The translations under genes were made by a program, and so were the position numbers. The notes under the pieces were generated by a model. It did not search any database. It was not told where the DNA came from and was given only the letters and a program-made list of their open reading frames with translations. Positions 8,696 to 16,856 of a DNA stretch of 35,818 nt are shown piece by piece; positions within the stretch are counted from its first letter, which is position 1, and every line of letters starts with the position of its first letter. The DNA is from Firm-08 sp045541535 (GTDB lineage: Bacteria > Bacillota > Clostridia > Oscillospirales > QAKW01), in the NCBI GenBank assembly GCA_045541535.1, contig JAZQJG010000071.1:1-35818 (forward strand), read 5' to 3'.

Positions 8696-10042
8696 ATGAA
8701 AGCCGTTATGTATACGACCAACGAATACGGAGAATATATTGCACAGCCGATCTATGCCGGCGCCCCTTTGGCGGGGATCACTACGGCGGAAAAGGCGGAG
8801 TCGGAGGCAAACACCGATTTTTTGGGCTTTGGTGTGGCCATCACGGGAGCTTCTTGCTATAACTTGTCGCTGATGGACGGCCCACAGCGGGATGCCCTGC
8901 TGCAGTCGCTGTATACAACAGAGGGGTTGAATCTGGGCATCGGCCGCCTGACGGTGGGCTCCAGCGACTATTCCGCAGAGCTGTATACCTACGACGACGT
9001 GGCAGAGGACACCGACCTTACCCATTTTTCCATTGAAGAGGATCGGAAATACATCATTCCCGTCATTAAAGAAATTCTGGCCATCCGGCCCGATCTGTAC
9101 CTGTTCGCCTCCCCCTGGTCGCCCCCCGGCTGGATGAAGACCGGCGGCAGTATCGGCGGCGGATATATGCGGGAAAAATATTTGGAATGCTATGCCGAAT
9201 ACATCGTAAAGTATATCAAGGCCTATGAGGCCGAGGGCATTAAGATCAGGGCCATCACCCCGCAAAACGAGCCCGAAACACAGCAAAGCGGCAAAATGCC
9301 CGCCTGTATCTGGCATCCCGACCTTGCGGCAAAATTTATCGGTATCCTGCGCCAAAAATTTAATGAGCAGGGGTTGGATACAAAGATCTGGGGCTATGAT
9401 CATAATTTTCTCGGCGCCGGCAGAGTGGACTGGTGTCTGCAAGAATATCCCAAACTGAAAGAGGATTGCGACGGGATTGCGTTCCACTATTACGAGGGCA
9501 CCATTGAGAACACCCTGTTCTTGAAAAAGGAGTATCCCCGGTTACGGCTCCACTTTACCGAGGGCGGCCCGAGCCTCCTGAGCGCTTATGACACCGATTG
9601 GTGCAAGTGGACGCTGATGATGATCAAAACGCTAAACTGCGGTTATTCCTCCTTTACGGGTTGGAACCTGATGCTGGATGAAACCGGCGGCCCCAACGTG
9701 GGTCCCTTTTACTGCGGCGGTCTGGTGACCCGAAACCGCATCAGCGGCGAGTTGTCTTACAGCGGACAATACAAGGCGCTGCGCCATTTTACGGGGATCA
9801 CCCCCACCGATAAAATTTATCCGCTGCGCTTTGCCCGAGACGAACGGTTTTTACCCTCTTACAGCAAAAAAGACAAATTATTTACCGAGGGGTGCGTGGT
9901 GGAAAACGGCGAGGGCGAAACCCGGGTCATTTTGGCCAATCCCTCTGCCCAAAAAGAACAACTGCGGTTTTTCCACGCCGGCAAATGGTGGTATATTGAA
10001 ATGCTGTCCAACACGTCGGCAACCATCGTTTTTGAGGCATAA
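8696..10042 (+). CDS. GH30-family glycosidase (glucosylceramidase-like)
   Basis: A 448-residue enzyme lacking a signal peptide. The GH30 hallmarks are all present: FGVAITGAS near the start, SPWSPPGWMKT, the acid/base Glu in PQNEPE (Glu192) and the nucleophile Glu in TEGG (Glu289), then a beta-rich C-terminal part. GH30 enzymes are retaining beta-glycosidases acting on beta-glucosides, beta-xylans or related chains. The subfamily cannot be fixed from sequence reading, though its layout is closer to the glucosylceramidase-like branch than to GH30_8 xylanases. GGGAGG lies upstream of the ATG. The GH29-like gene follows after 27 bases, so the two are probably co-transcribed and act on the same glycan in the cytoplasm. 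Confidence 0.88.
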   Translation: MKAVMYTTNEYGEYIAQPIYAGAPLAGITTAEKAESEANTDFLGFGVAITGASCYNLSLMDGPQRDALLQSLYTTEGLNLGIGRLTVGSSDYSAELYTYDDVAEDTDLTHFSIEEDRKYIIPVIKEILAIRPDLYLFASPWSPPGWMKTGGSIGGGYMREKYLECYAEYIVKYIKAYEAEGIKIRAITPQNEPETQQSGKMPACIWHPDLAAKFIGILRQKFNEQGLDTKIWGYDHNFLGAGRVDWCLQEYPKLKEDCDGIAFHYYEGTIENTLFLKKEYPRLRLHFTEGGPSLLSAYDTDWCKWTLMMIKTLNCGYSSFTGWNLMLDETGGPNVGPFYCGGLVTRNRISGELSYSGQYKALRHFTGITPTDKIYPLRFARDERFLPSYSKKDKLFTEGCVVENGEGETRVILANPSAQKEQLRFFHAGKWWYIEMLSNTSATIVFEA

Positions 10043-10069
10043 ACATTTAAAAAACAGAGGTATCCGAAT

Positions 10070-12088
10070 ATGAATATCAAAAAAAGAAGCGACTGTTTTT
10101 TCGGTCTGCACAATGACTTTCACGCCATCCCCATGGACGATCTGGTGGTAGGTGAAACTCTGCGGGAGGAGGATATTCGCGAGATCTGCGAAACGATCCA
10201 ACCCGAGTTTATTCAAGTGGACTGCAAGGGTCATCCGGGATGGGCCTCCTATCCCTCGGCGCTGGGCAACGCCATGCCTGCATTCAAGGATGACCCGCTG
10301 ATGCTGTGGCGCAAGGTGACCGCCGAATACGGCATTGGATTATACGTGCATTACTCCGGCGTGTACGACGTGAAATATTGCAACGAGCACCCCGAGCAAC
10401 GCATTTTAAAGGCCAGCGGCAAATACGGCGATTCGGTGCGGCTTGACAGCAAATACTGGGACGAATTTTTTATCCCCCAGATCACCGAGTTGATCACCAA
10501 ATACCGCATCGACGGCATTTGGGTGGACGGCGAATGTTGGTCGGTAAAGCCGGACTACCATCCCGAAACCATCCAAAAGTTTGAAAAGGAAACGGGCATT
10601 GATTTAAAGGGCCATTACCCCAAAACCAAAGAGGATCCCTATTTTAAGGAATATATCGACTATACCCGTGAAGAGTTTCGCAAGGTCCTGCGATATTACG
10701 TGGACGTGTTGCACGAAAAATTCCCTGATTTTCAAATTTGCTCCAACTGGGCCTTTTCCGACCATATGCCCGAGGAGGTCTGCGCCAACGTGGACTTTTT
10801 GTCAGGAGATCTCAACCCCTATCGCAGCTTTAATTCCGCCCGCTATGCCGCCAGAATGATCTGTCAGCACGATCTGCATTGGGACCTGATGGCGTGGAAT
10901 TTCAGACATTGCGTATATTCCTCTGCAAGCTCTGCGCCCAAGCACCCCCTGCAGGTGATGCAGGAGGCGGCGGCGGTGATCGCCCTGGGCGGCGGCTTTC
11001 AGGACTACGTGATGCAGTTCAACGACGGCTCTCCCAACCTGACCCAGATCAGAAATCTCGCCTCGTTAAGTACGTTTTTAAAGGAGCGCAAGCCCTACTG
11101 CTTCGGGGGCAAGCCCGTGCCCCAGGCGGCCGTGTTGGTGCCCACCTTTGACCGCTATCACGAAATGACCGTCCCCTTCAGCCGTGAGGGTATGGAAAAA
11201 TACGTGGGACTGGTATCCCTGCTCTGTGACAGCGGTGTTTCCACCCAAACGGTGCTGGAGAGCACCATGGCAAAGCATTTGCACGAATATCCCCTCATCA
11301 TCGTGCCCGAGCTGTATCACGGTATATCCGAGGAAACCTTTGGACAGCTCAAGGAATACGTGACCCACGGCGGCAATTTATGTCTGATCGGCTCCAAAAC
11401 CGCCAAGCTCTTTGCCGAGCACGGCTTCGGCTTTACGGCGGAATATTACAACGAACAGCCCGACGCCGTCAACCATGCCTATTTTGACAACGGACACAAA
11501 TCCGAAACGGGCGGCTCCGATTATTTGCCCTACTATTTCACCACCGACAACCAAGCCTTTGGTCTGACTCTGGGCGGTTGCATCATCGGCACCGAGCAGA
11601 AAAATGCCCGTATTTTGGGCACCCTTCACAGAGCCCAACGGGGGGAGGGTGTTCCCTTTGCCACCCTGTTCCCCTTTGAACAGGGTACCATCAGTGTTAT
11701 CGCCATTGATCTGGGCACCCAGTATCACACGGGCGCCCAATACCTGCACAAAGAGCTCATCCGGCAAAGCATTTTACGGCAATTTGACCCGCTGGTCAAC
11801 ATTGAATCGGCGGTGGGCACCCTTGAAATCGTGTGTCTGCGCAAAAACGGCCGCCTGATGGTACAGCTGGTCAATGCAAACGGCAATCACAACAACACCG
11901 CCTGCCTGACCGAAGATCAGATCCCGCCGGTGGTGGACGTGGTGCTGTCCCTCAAGGGCGACACGGCGCCCAAGGAGATCCGCCTGCAACCCGAGGGCAA
12001 GTCCCTGCCCTTTGACATCCGTGACGGCAGAGCCCTCGTCACCGTCCCGAGAGTGGATATTCACAGCATTTTGGAAGTGATCCAATAA
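10070..12088 (+). CDS. GH29/GH151-like glycosidase with beta-galactosidase-trimerisation-like domain
   Basis: A 672-residue protein without signal peptide. The N-terminal TIM barrel (about 1-340) includes IGLYVHYSGVYD and IWVDGE, whose Asp153 sits where alpha-L-fucosidases of GH29 and GH151 carry their nucleophile. The middle (about 350-530) resembles the class-I-amidotransferase-like trimerisation domain of GH42 beta-galactosidases (IIVPELYHGISEETF, then GGNLCLIGSKT). A C-terminal beta domain follows. Fucosidase activity is therefore the leading guess, but the acid/base residue is not obvious and other substrates are possible. It is linked to the GH30 gene upstream and followed after 33 bases by a surface-anchored SLH protein. 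Confidence 0.65.
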   Translation: MNIKKRSDCFFGLHNDFHAIPMDDLVVGETLREEDIREICETIQPEFIQVDCKGHPGWASYPSALGNAMPAFKDDPLMLWRKVTAEYGIGLYVHYSGVYDVKYCNEHPEQRILKASGKYGDSVRLDSKYWDEFFIPQITELITKYRIDGIWVDGECWSVKPDYHPETIQKFEKETGIDLKGHYPKTKEDPYFKEYIDYTREEFRKVLRYYVDVLHEKFPDFQICSNWAFSDHMPEEVCANVDFLSGDLNPYRSFNSARYAARMICQHDLHWDLMAWNFRHCVYSSASSAPKHPLQVMQEAAAVIALGGGFQDYVMQFNDGSPNLTQIRNLASLSTFLKERKPYCFGGKPVPQAAVLVPTFDRYHEMTVPFSREGMEKYVGLVSLLCDSGVSTQTVLESTMAKHLHEYPLIIVPELYHGISEETFGQLKEYVTHGGNLCLIGSKTAKLFAEHGFGFTAEYYNEQPDAVNHAYFDNGHKSETGGSDYLPYYFTTDNQAFGLTLGGCIIGTEQKNARILGTLHRAQRGEGVPFATLFPFEQGTISVIAIDLGTQYHTGAQYLHKELIRQSILRQFDPLVNIESAVGTLEIVCLRKNGRLMVQLVNANGNHNNTACLTEDQIPPVVDVVLSLKGDTAPKEIRLQPEGKSLPFDIRDGRALVTVPRVDIHSILEVIQ

Positions 12089-12121
12089 AATATTTTTAAA
12101 AAAATTATGGAGGAATTGCCT

Positions 12122-14479
12122 ATGAAAATCAAAAAAATCCCGCTCATTATTTGCATTGTGCTTTTGATAACGTTGTTCCCCTTTGGGGTTTCGGCGGCGG
12201 CGATAGAACACGATATCAGCCAAGCCAGCGTGATCCTGACCGACAGCTGCGGCGCTGACTGCCCCGGTCACACGATTACCGGTAATAGTAATGATAATAA
12301 TATTCGGATCCTCAGCGGTGACCACAAAGTGACTCTGAAAGATCTGATGGTTCATTGCTTCTATCCTAATCCTATGACAGATGCAAGAATTCCGGATGGC
12401 TCGGCGCTTTATATTGCCGATGGTGTTCACCATGTGGAATTGACCATTGAGGGTGAAGCTTACTTCCATTGTGTCTATGGTCTTTATTCTGCTGCCGATG
12501 AACTGGTCATTTTGGGAAATAACACTTCGAATCTGAGCATCAGCGGCCGCTTTGACGGCGCTTATGTGAAGAATGATCTTGTGATCAAGGGCTGTCAGAC
12601 TTACTTCGGCACCGCGTCTCATCCGGGAGAAGGTTCTTACAAACCCCATCTCCACGGTCTTGCGGCAGACGGCGCCGTTACTTTTGAAGATGCGACGATC
12701 GAAGCAACCGCTTCCAATTTCCCTCTAACGAGCGATATGAATCAGATCTATGTCGGCGGCGCCGATGATGATGTCGCCTCTGCCGGTATCAAAGCCAATG
12801 AACTGATCGTGAAAAACAGCCGAATCCAGGCAAGATGTGGTAATGTTTCCTATAAGGAAAGCACTTTCCCGAAATCCATTGCCATTGATGCGGTGAAAAT
12901 GAGTGTAACCGATTCGGAAATCGATGCTGCCGGAGGAAACAGTTATAACAGCTATGGCATCCGTTGCGCCGGGAATGCCACTTTTACAAACTCCGAAGTA
13001 AACGCAACCGGCGGCGCCGCGCAAAATGAAAGCATCGGCCTGGAAGCGATCAATGCAATGATTGTGGGTATATATGGAAATTCTTCCCTTGCCCTGACCG
13101 GGGGTGAATCCGATTATATTTCCGTTGGCGGCTATTTCAATATGATGGACGTGAATGACTCCACCGTATATGCCTACGGCGGTAAGGCCAATCGCTATTC
13201 TGCCGGTATGGTGGGCGGATTGCTGGCAGCCGGTGGCTCCGACGTAAAAGGCTACGGCGGTGTTGCCACCGATACCAACGTTGTGGATCAGGAAGGCGTG
13301 TTCAGCGAAGGAATTTTCGTTGAAACCATCCGCGGCACCAACAGTGAAATCTACGGCGAAGGCGAAAAAGCCATGGTCAGCACCGGCGTTTCTGCCACGG
13401 AAATCACCATGGAGGGCGGTGTGATTTACGGTAACGGCTCCGACGAGAGCGAAGACAGTATCGGTATTTATCTGAAGCCCTCTAAAACGGATGGCGGCGC
13501 CGACATCCCCGCAAAATTTGAAGTCGTGGGCGGTGATATCGTTGCCCGCGGCGAAACTCAAGGGCTCCTTGCCGATACGGATGACTTCGCAGGGGTCTCC
13601 TACAAAGCCGATAAAAATGCCGAAGCACAGGTGAAGACCGATCTTACCGGCAAAGAATTCCTGTTTGGCAATAAATACAAGGTAAGTTACGTGGGCGGTG
13701 ACGTGGATGTCAGAAATCTCCCCGCCGACGGCGCTTATCACCGTAACGAGTGGTACACCTTGCCGAAAGGGCCTACCGCTAAAGGATATCTCTTTTTGGG
13801 TTGGATGGATGCGGACGGCAGATTCTTTGACGCCGAAAATAATCATAAGGTTTCTATGAACGGCGAAGATATGGTTTATACCGCTGTTTGGAAATGTGAG
13901 GGCGGCAAAAATTGCATCCTGCACAAATTTGACGATCTGAATGCCAAAGCATGGTATCACGACGGCATTGAATTTTGCCTGGAAAGCAAACTGATGCAGG
14001 GAATGAGCAAAACCACCTTTGCGCCCGACACCACTACCACCCGCGCTATGATCGTCGCCGTGCTCTATCGTCTGGACGGCAGCCCGAAAGTTCAAACCAA
14101 AAATAATTTTTCCGACGTTCCTACCAAATCCTGGTACACCGACGCGGTGAACTGGGCGGCGGTATGCGATATTGTAAAGGGCTATGAAGACGGCTCCTTC
14201 CGTCCCGATCAGCCGGTCACCCGTGAAGAATTGGCAGCATTTCTCTTCCGTATGGCAAACTATTACGGTTTGGATACGGCGGCGCCGAAACTTCCCAACC
14301 AGTTTGCCGATAAAGCTGACGTGAGCAAATGGGCGGCCCCCGCTTTGGCATGGGCGGTGGATCAGGATATCATTAACGGACTGGACAAAAAAACCTTGGC
14401 TCCCCGGAACAATGCCACCCGGGCACAGCTGGCCACGATGCTCTATCGTTTTGTGCTGTGCTTGATTGGAGAAGCGTAA
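12122..14479 (+). CDS. SLH-anchored secreted beta-helix-like surface protein
   Basis: A 785-residue exported protein. The signal peptide is KIKKIPLIICIVLLITLFPF with cleavage after VSAAA. Residues ~60-480 form a repetitive region rich in alternating hydrophobics, Ser/Thr/Asn/Asp and glycine turns, consistent with a right-handed beta-helix. Then comes an InlB-B/Flg_new-type repeat (KGYLFLGWMDADG). Finally there are three SLH domains (AWYHDGIEF..., SWYTDAVNWA..., KWAAPALAWAV..., each ending in TR-type helices). SLH domains bind pyruvylated wall polymer, so the protein sits on the cell surface. I choose the ATG at 12122, with GGAGG seven bases upstream, over the one at 12107. A role in glycan binding or adhesion fits the neighbouring glycosidases but is inferred. 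Confidence 0.82.
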   Translation: MKIKKIPLIICIVLLITLFPFGVSAAAIEHDISQASVILTDSCGADCPGHTITGNSNDNNIRILSGDHKVTLKDLMVHCFYPNPMTDARIPDGSALYIADGVHHVELTIEGEAYFHCVYGLYSAADELVILGNNTSNLSISGRFDGAYVKNDLVIKGCQTYFGTASHPGEGSYKPHLHGLAADGAVTFEDATIEATASNFPLTSDMNQIYVGGADDDVASAGIKANELIVKNSRIQARCGNVSYKESTFPKSIAIDAVKMSVTDSEIDAAGGNSYNSYGIRCAGNATFTNSEVNATGGAAQNESIGLEAINAMIVGIYGNSSLALTGGESDYISVGGYFNMMDVNDSTVYAYGGKANRYSAGMVGGLLAAGGSDVKGYGGVATDTNVVDQEGVFSEGIFVETIRGTNSEIYGEGEKAMVSTGVSATEITMEGGVIYGNGSDESEDSIGIYLKPSKTDGGADIPAKFEVVGGDIVARGETQGLLADTDDFAGVSYKADKNAEAQVKTDLTGKEFLFGNKYKVSYVGGDVDVRNLPADGAYHRNEWYTLPKGPTAKGYLFLGWMDADGRFFDAENNHKVSMNGEDMVYTAVWKCEGGKNCILHKFDDLNAKAWYHDGIEFCLESKLMQGMSKTTFAPDTTTTRAMIVAVLYRLDGSPKVQTKNNFSDVPTKSWYTDAVNWAAVCDIVKGYEDGSFRPDQPVTREELAAFLFRMANYYGLDTAAPKLPNQFADKADVSKWAAPALAWAVDQDIINGLDKKTLAPRNNATRAQLATMLYRFVLCLIGEA

Positions 14480-14501
14480 GGATTCATTAAAAACAAAAAA
14501 G

Positions 14502-14530
14502 AAAGGCTTGACCGTACGGTCAACCCTTTC
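14502..14530. terminator. GGCTTGACC-type hairpin after the SLH gene
   Basis: AAAGG-cTTGACCGTACGGTCAA-cCCTTT: an inner self-complementary core extended by AAAGG/CCCTTT. It belongs to the same hairpin type that ends the cassette genes at 18064, 21372 and 22328. It lacks a long T run, so termination is likely but weaker than usual. Confidence 0.55.
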
Positions 14531-14550
14531 GCGTTTCAAAGAACCGCTGC

Positions 14551-14781
14551 CGGACTGTCAAAAAGGAAGTTGCATTTCGCCGAGAGGACTTCGTCGGCGT
14601 ACGTGGGTACGGTAGAAGTTCTATCGGCGGAAAACAGTGAATCCCTTGCAACGCAAGGGAAAGAAAGAATCTCTTTGGTAAATTTCAATTATAAAAAATG
14701 GCTTGTGCTTTTTGGTTTTGCACAAACCATTTTTTCTTTTTGGTTCTTTTCACTGTGGTGAAACGACTTTTTGACGGTCTG
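14551..14781. mobile_element. MITE-like element with terminal inverted repeats
   Basis: About 231 bases with ends CGGACTGTCAAAAAG (14551-14565) and, inverted, CAGACCGTCAAAAAG (14781-14767), matching at 13 of 15 positions. Internal hairpins include CCCTTGC/GCAAGGG, ACAGTGAA/TTCACTGT and AAAATGG-TTGTGC/GCACAA-CCATTTT. The element lies between two GGCTTGACC hairpins (14502-14530 and 14780-14806). A 63-codon frame inside has no ribosome site and is not counted as a gene. No transposase for it is in the window. Confidence 0.55.
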
Positions 14782-14806
14782 AAGGCTTGACCGATGGTCA
14801 AGCCCT
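14780..14806. terminator. GGCTTGACC-type hairpin overlapping the epimerase stop
   Basis: AAGG-CTTGACC-GAT-GGTCAAG-CCCTT. The TGA stop of the minus-strand epimerase gene (14800-14798) lies inside the stem. The same arrangement is seen at the end of the RAYT gene at 21380-21382. Confidence 0.6.
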
Positions 14807-15748
14807 TATATTTCTGCCCAGTTTGATGAGTTCTTGTTTAATACCTTCTTCAACGGTTGAAAAATCCTGTTTGGTAAGGCCTGTCACCTTCAACACCTTG
14901 GAACAATCGATATCACGATTATAACTTCTGTCATACAAATAGGCCCATTTCGTCTGAACGTTATGAAACGCTACGTATTCCTCTTCGTCGCACCAGCGTA
15001 CCTTTAATCCAATGGTTTTGCGGTAGGCGTCCGCTACCTCGCCCCACGTGAGTCCGTGGCCGGAATAAATGGTAAAGGTTTCGCCGATGGCATCGGGCTT
15101 GAACAGAAGATTGGCAATCAACTTGCCGGAATTACCCGACCAATCGAGTCCCGCAGAATAATCCCGGGCATACTGCGGCAAAAGAAGTTCTTCTCCCTGA
15201 TCTGCCGCGCGGAGCAAGCGATCGCCGGAATACATAAAAAGATCCATCCGTTTTTCGGAAAAAGAGATCACCGGACGAACAATGGTCCAGGGCTCACCGG
15301 CGCGCTGGTTTCTCAGGTAGTCCTCGCATATGGACTTGGGAACCGCATAGTTTTCGTTTTCCAGAAAATCTTTGTTCTTTACGATCTCTGTCAGACGGGG
15401 GGCTTCCTCGGTGATCGGATGTTGCTCGTTTGCGTAGACCCGATAAGAAGAGAGGAAGATCAGGTGGTCCGTATTGGCGATCAGCAAGGGATGGATCTGC
15501 TTATAAGCTTCCGCATCCTCGTAGTGAATAAAATTAACAATGCCGTCGTAATGCTTTTTTGAAAACAGTTCTAAAAGCAGTTCCTCCGTCGCAAGACTTT
15601 GATGGAAGGTCAGACGCTCATTGTCGGACACCTTTTCCTCAGGGCAGATCACCTCTACGAATGCCCCGTGATGCAAAAGTTCCTCAGAAACGTACGTACC
15701 CAACGTGCCGCCGCCGGCAATCAATAATACGCGTTTGTTTTTCAGCAT
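14798..15748 (-). CDS. NAD-dependent epimerase/dehydratase family protein
   Basis: A 316-residue extended-SDR protein. It opens with a Rossmann segment VLLIAGGGTLGTYVSEELL (the usual GxxGxxG is present as GGGTLG). SSYRVY then NYAVPKSICE fits the active-site Ser and a YxxxK-type pair (Y-A-V-P-K), and later TIVRPVI and TFTIYSGHGLTWGE match the sugar-nucleotide epimerase layout. Substrate unknown. The start at 15748 has AAGGAGG a few bases upstream; a longer frame to 15790 lacks one. It is transcribed divergently from an AraC-family gene 110 bases away, which is its probable regulator. Confidence 0.82.
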   Translation of the reverse strand: MLKNKRVLLIAGGGTLGTYVSEELLHHGAFVEVICPEEKVSDNERLTFHQSLATEELLLELFSKKHYDGIVNFIHYEDAEAYKQIHPLLIANTDHLIFLSSYRVYANEQHPITEEAPRLTEIVKNKDFLENENYAVPKSICEDYLRNQRAGEPWTIVRPVISFSEKRMDLFMYSGDRLLRAADQGEELLLPQYARDYSAGLDWSGNSGKLIANLLFKPDAIGETFTIYSGHGLTWGEVADAYRKTIGLKVRWCDEEEYVAFHNVQTKWAYLYDRSYNRDIDCSKVLKVTGLTKQDFSTVEEGIKQELIKLGRNIRA

Positions 15749-15858
15749 AACAGCAACCTCCTTTTCTATTTTCATTATATAGAATTGCAATCAAAATTAA
15801 AATATGTTATTCTGTTTTTGCCGCATAATATTCTATAAATAATTAGGGGTATCTGCAT

Positions 15859-16614
15859 ATGAATGACACAATATTCTTTAAACAGTTTCGGTTTAACGAG
15901 TATCATTTCAACGAAACTCGGCACGTAGATAACAGCAGAGGGATCGATATGCATTTTATCGGCTTGATAAAGCACGGACGAGGACGTATTGTTTCAAAAG
16001 GGCAAACGCTGGAGATCTGTGAAAATGAGATGTTTTATATTCCCAAGGGTTGTCAGTATCACTCTTATTGGATCGCTGATGATTACGTCACCTTTGATTC
16101 CATCGGTTTTTTATATTTTCCGACGGAGAAATCCGATGGGTATATGCTGCAAAAAATAGAGCAAAATCAAGAAATACAAGAGGCCTTTGCGCCGCTGTCG
16201 GAAAGCAAAACGCTGCATACCGCTTCCATCGGCACACTATACGGATTATTAGGCATATTGGAAAGCAAGCTGAAATCATCACCTCTTTCACGAGATATCG
16301 GTATATATGAGGAGGTAGTTCGATATATGAAAACGGATCCGCACAAAACGATTCCGCAATATGCCGGGCTTTGCGGCGTGAGTGAAGCATCGCTGTATCA
16401 CCATATAAAAAAAGCCACCGGCAAAACTCCCAACCGCATTCGCCAGGAAATTCTTTGCGAGAAGGCGGCAAATATCTTAATTGCAACGAATTACACCGTT
16501 GAGGAAATTTGTGATATGCTGGGATTTAGCTCTGCCGCCTATTTCAGAAAGGTTTTTCACGATATTTATCACAAAGCGCCCACACAGATACGTAAAGAAG
16601 GAACGCTGATATAA
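15859..16614 (+). CDS. AraC-family transcriptional regulator
   Basis: A 251-residue protein. The N-terminal half is a cupin-like sensing domain (GRGRIVSKGQTLEICENEMFYIPKG, with typical Gly/Pro turns). The C-terminal hundred residues carry two helix-turn-helix motifs: IPQYAGLCGVSEASLYHHIKK and VEEICDMLGFSSAAYFRKVF, followed by KAPTQIRK. AraC regulators of this shape respond to sugars and activate adjacent genes. The divergent epimerase gene is the likely target. Codon use is AT-richer than in the genes left of 14.5 kb, marking the start of the acquired-looking region. The ligand is unknown. Confidence 0.85.
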   Translation: MNDTIFFKQFRFNEYHFNETRHVDNSRGIDMHFIGLIKHGRGRIVSKGQTLEICENEMFYIPKGCQYHSYWIADDYVTFDSIGFLYFPTEKSDGYMLQKIEQNQEIQEAFAPLSESKTLHTASIGTLYGLLGILESKLKSSPLSRDIGIYEEVVRYMKTDPHKTIPQYAGLCGVSEASLYHHIKKATGKTPNRIRQEILCEKAANILIATNYTVEEICDMLGFSSAAYFRKVFHDIYHKAPTQIRKEGTLI

Positions 16615-16621
16615 ATATAGC

Positions 16622-16644
16622 GGGCGGCAGATTGCCGCCCCTAC
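16622..16644. repeat. REP-like palindrome
   Basis: GGGCGGCA-gat-TGCCGCCC followed by CTAC. Over 23 bases it is identical to the second palindrome inside the RAYT gene (21164-21186). Stand-alone REP sequences are the expected substrate of RAYT transposases, so the pair links this site to the gene at 20870. Confidence 0.75.
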
Positions 16645-16645
16645 A

Positions 16646-16768
16646 TTAAAATAACGTTTTCATCCAATAAATAATCCCATACACCACACTGGCCACGGTA
16701 CCGTAGACGATAACAGGTCCTGCGATTGTGAACATCTTCGCGCCGACGCCCAGGACAAAGCCCTCTGC
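16646..16768 (-). pseudogene. spoVAC: spoVAC 3'-end fragment 1
   Basis: Read on the minus strand this encodes only the SpoVAC C-terminus, from EGFVLGVGAKMF through GPVIVYGTVASVVYG to a TAA stop. Nothing upstream of the Glu codon matches spoVAC; instead the sequence changes abruptly to the 19-nt junction at 16769-16787. Differences from intact spoVAC are mostly synonymous, so the fragment descends from a gene that was under selection rather than decaying in place. Confidence 0.9.
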
Positions 16769-16856
16769 TGCTGTCAATATAGGACACACCGATTTGTAAA
16801 AATATTTACATTAAAACGGTGGTGTGGTATAATAACACAAAGCGAGGTATAAAAAT
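16769..16856 (+). promoter_or_regulatory. Cassette junction and leader 1 (promoter for serine dehydratase)
   Basis: The 19-nt junction TGCTGTCAATATAGGACAC (16769-16787) is followed by a leader with TTTACA (16805-16810), a 17-base spacer, TATAAT (16828-16833), and AAAGCGAGGT as ribosome site 8 bases before the ATG. The same leader recurs before the genes at 20870 and 21616. Confidence 0.85.

Noticed and set aside
14570..14761. 63-codon frame in the MITE-like element
   Set aside because: Entirely inside hairpin-rich repeat sequence and without a ribosome site.
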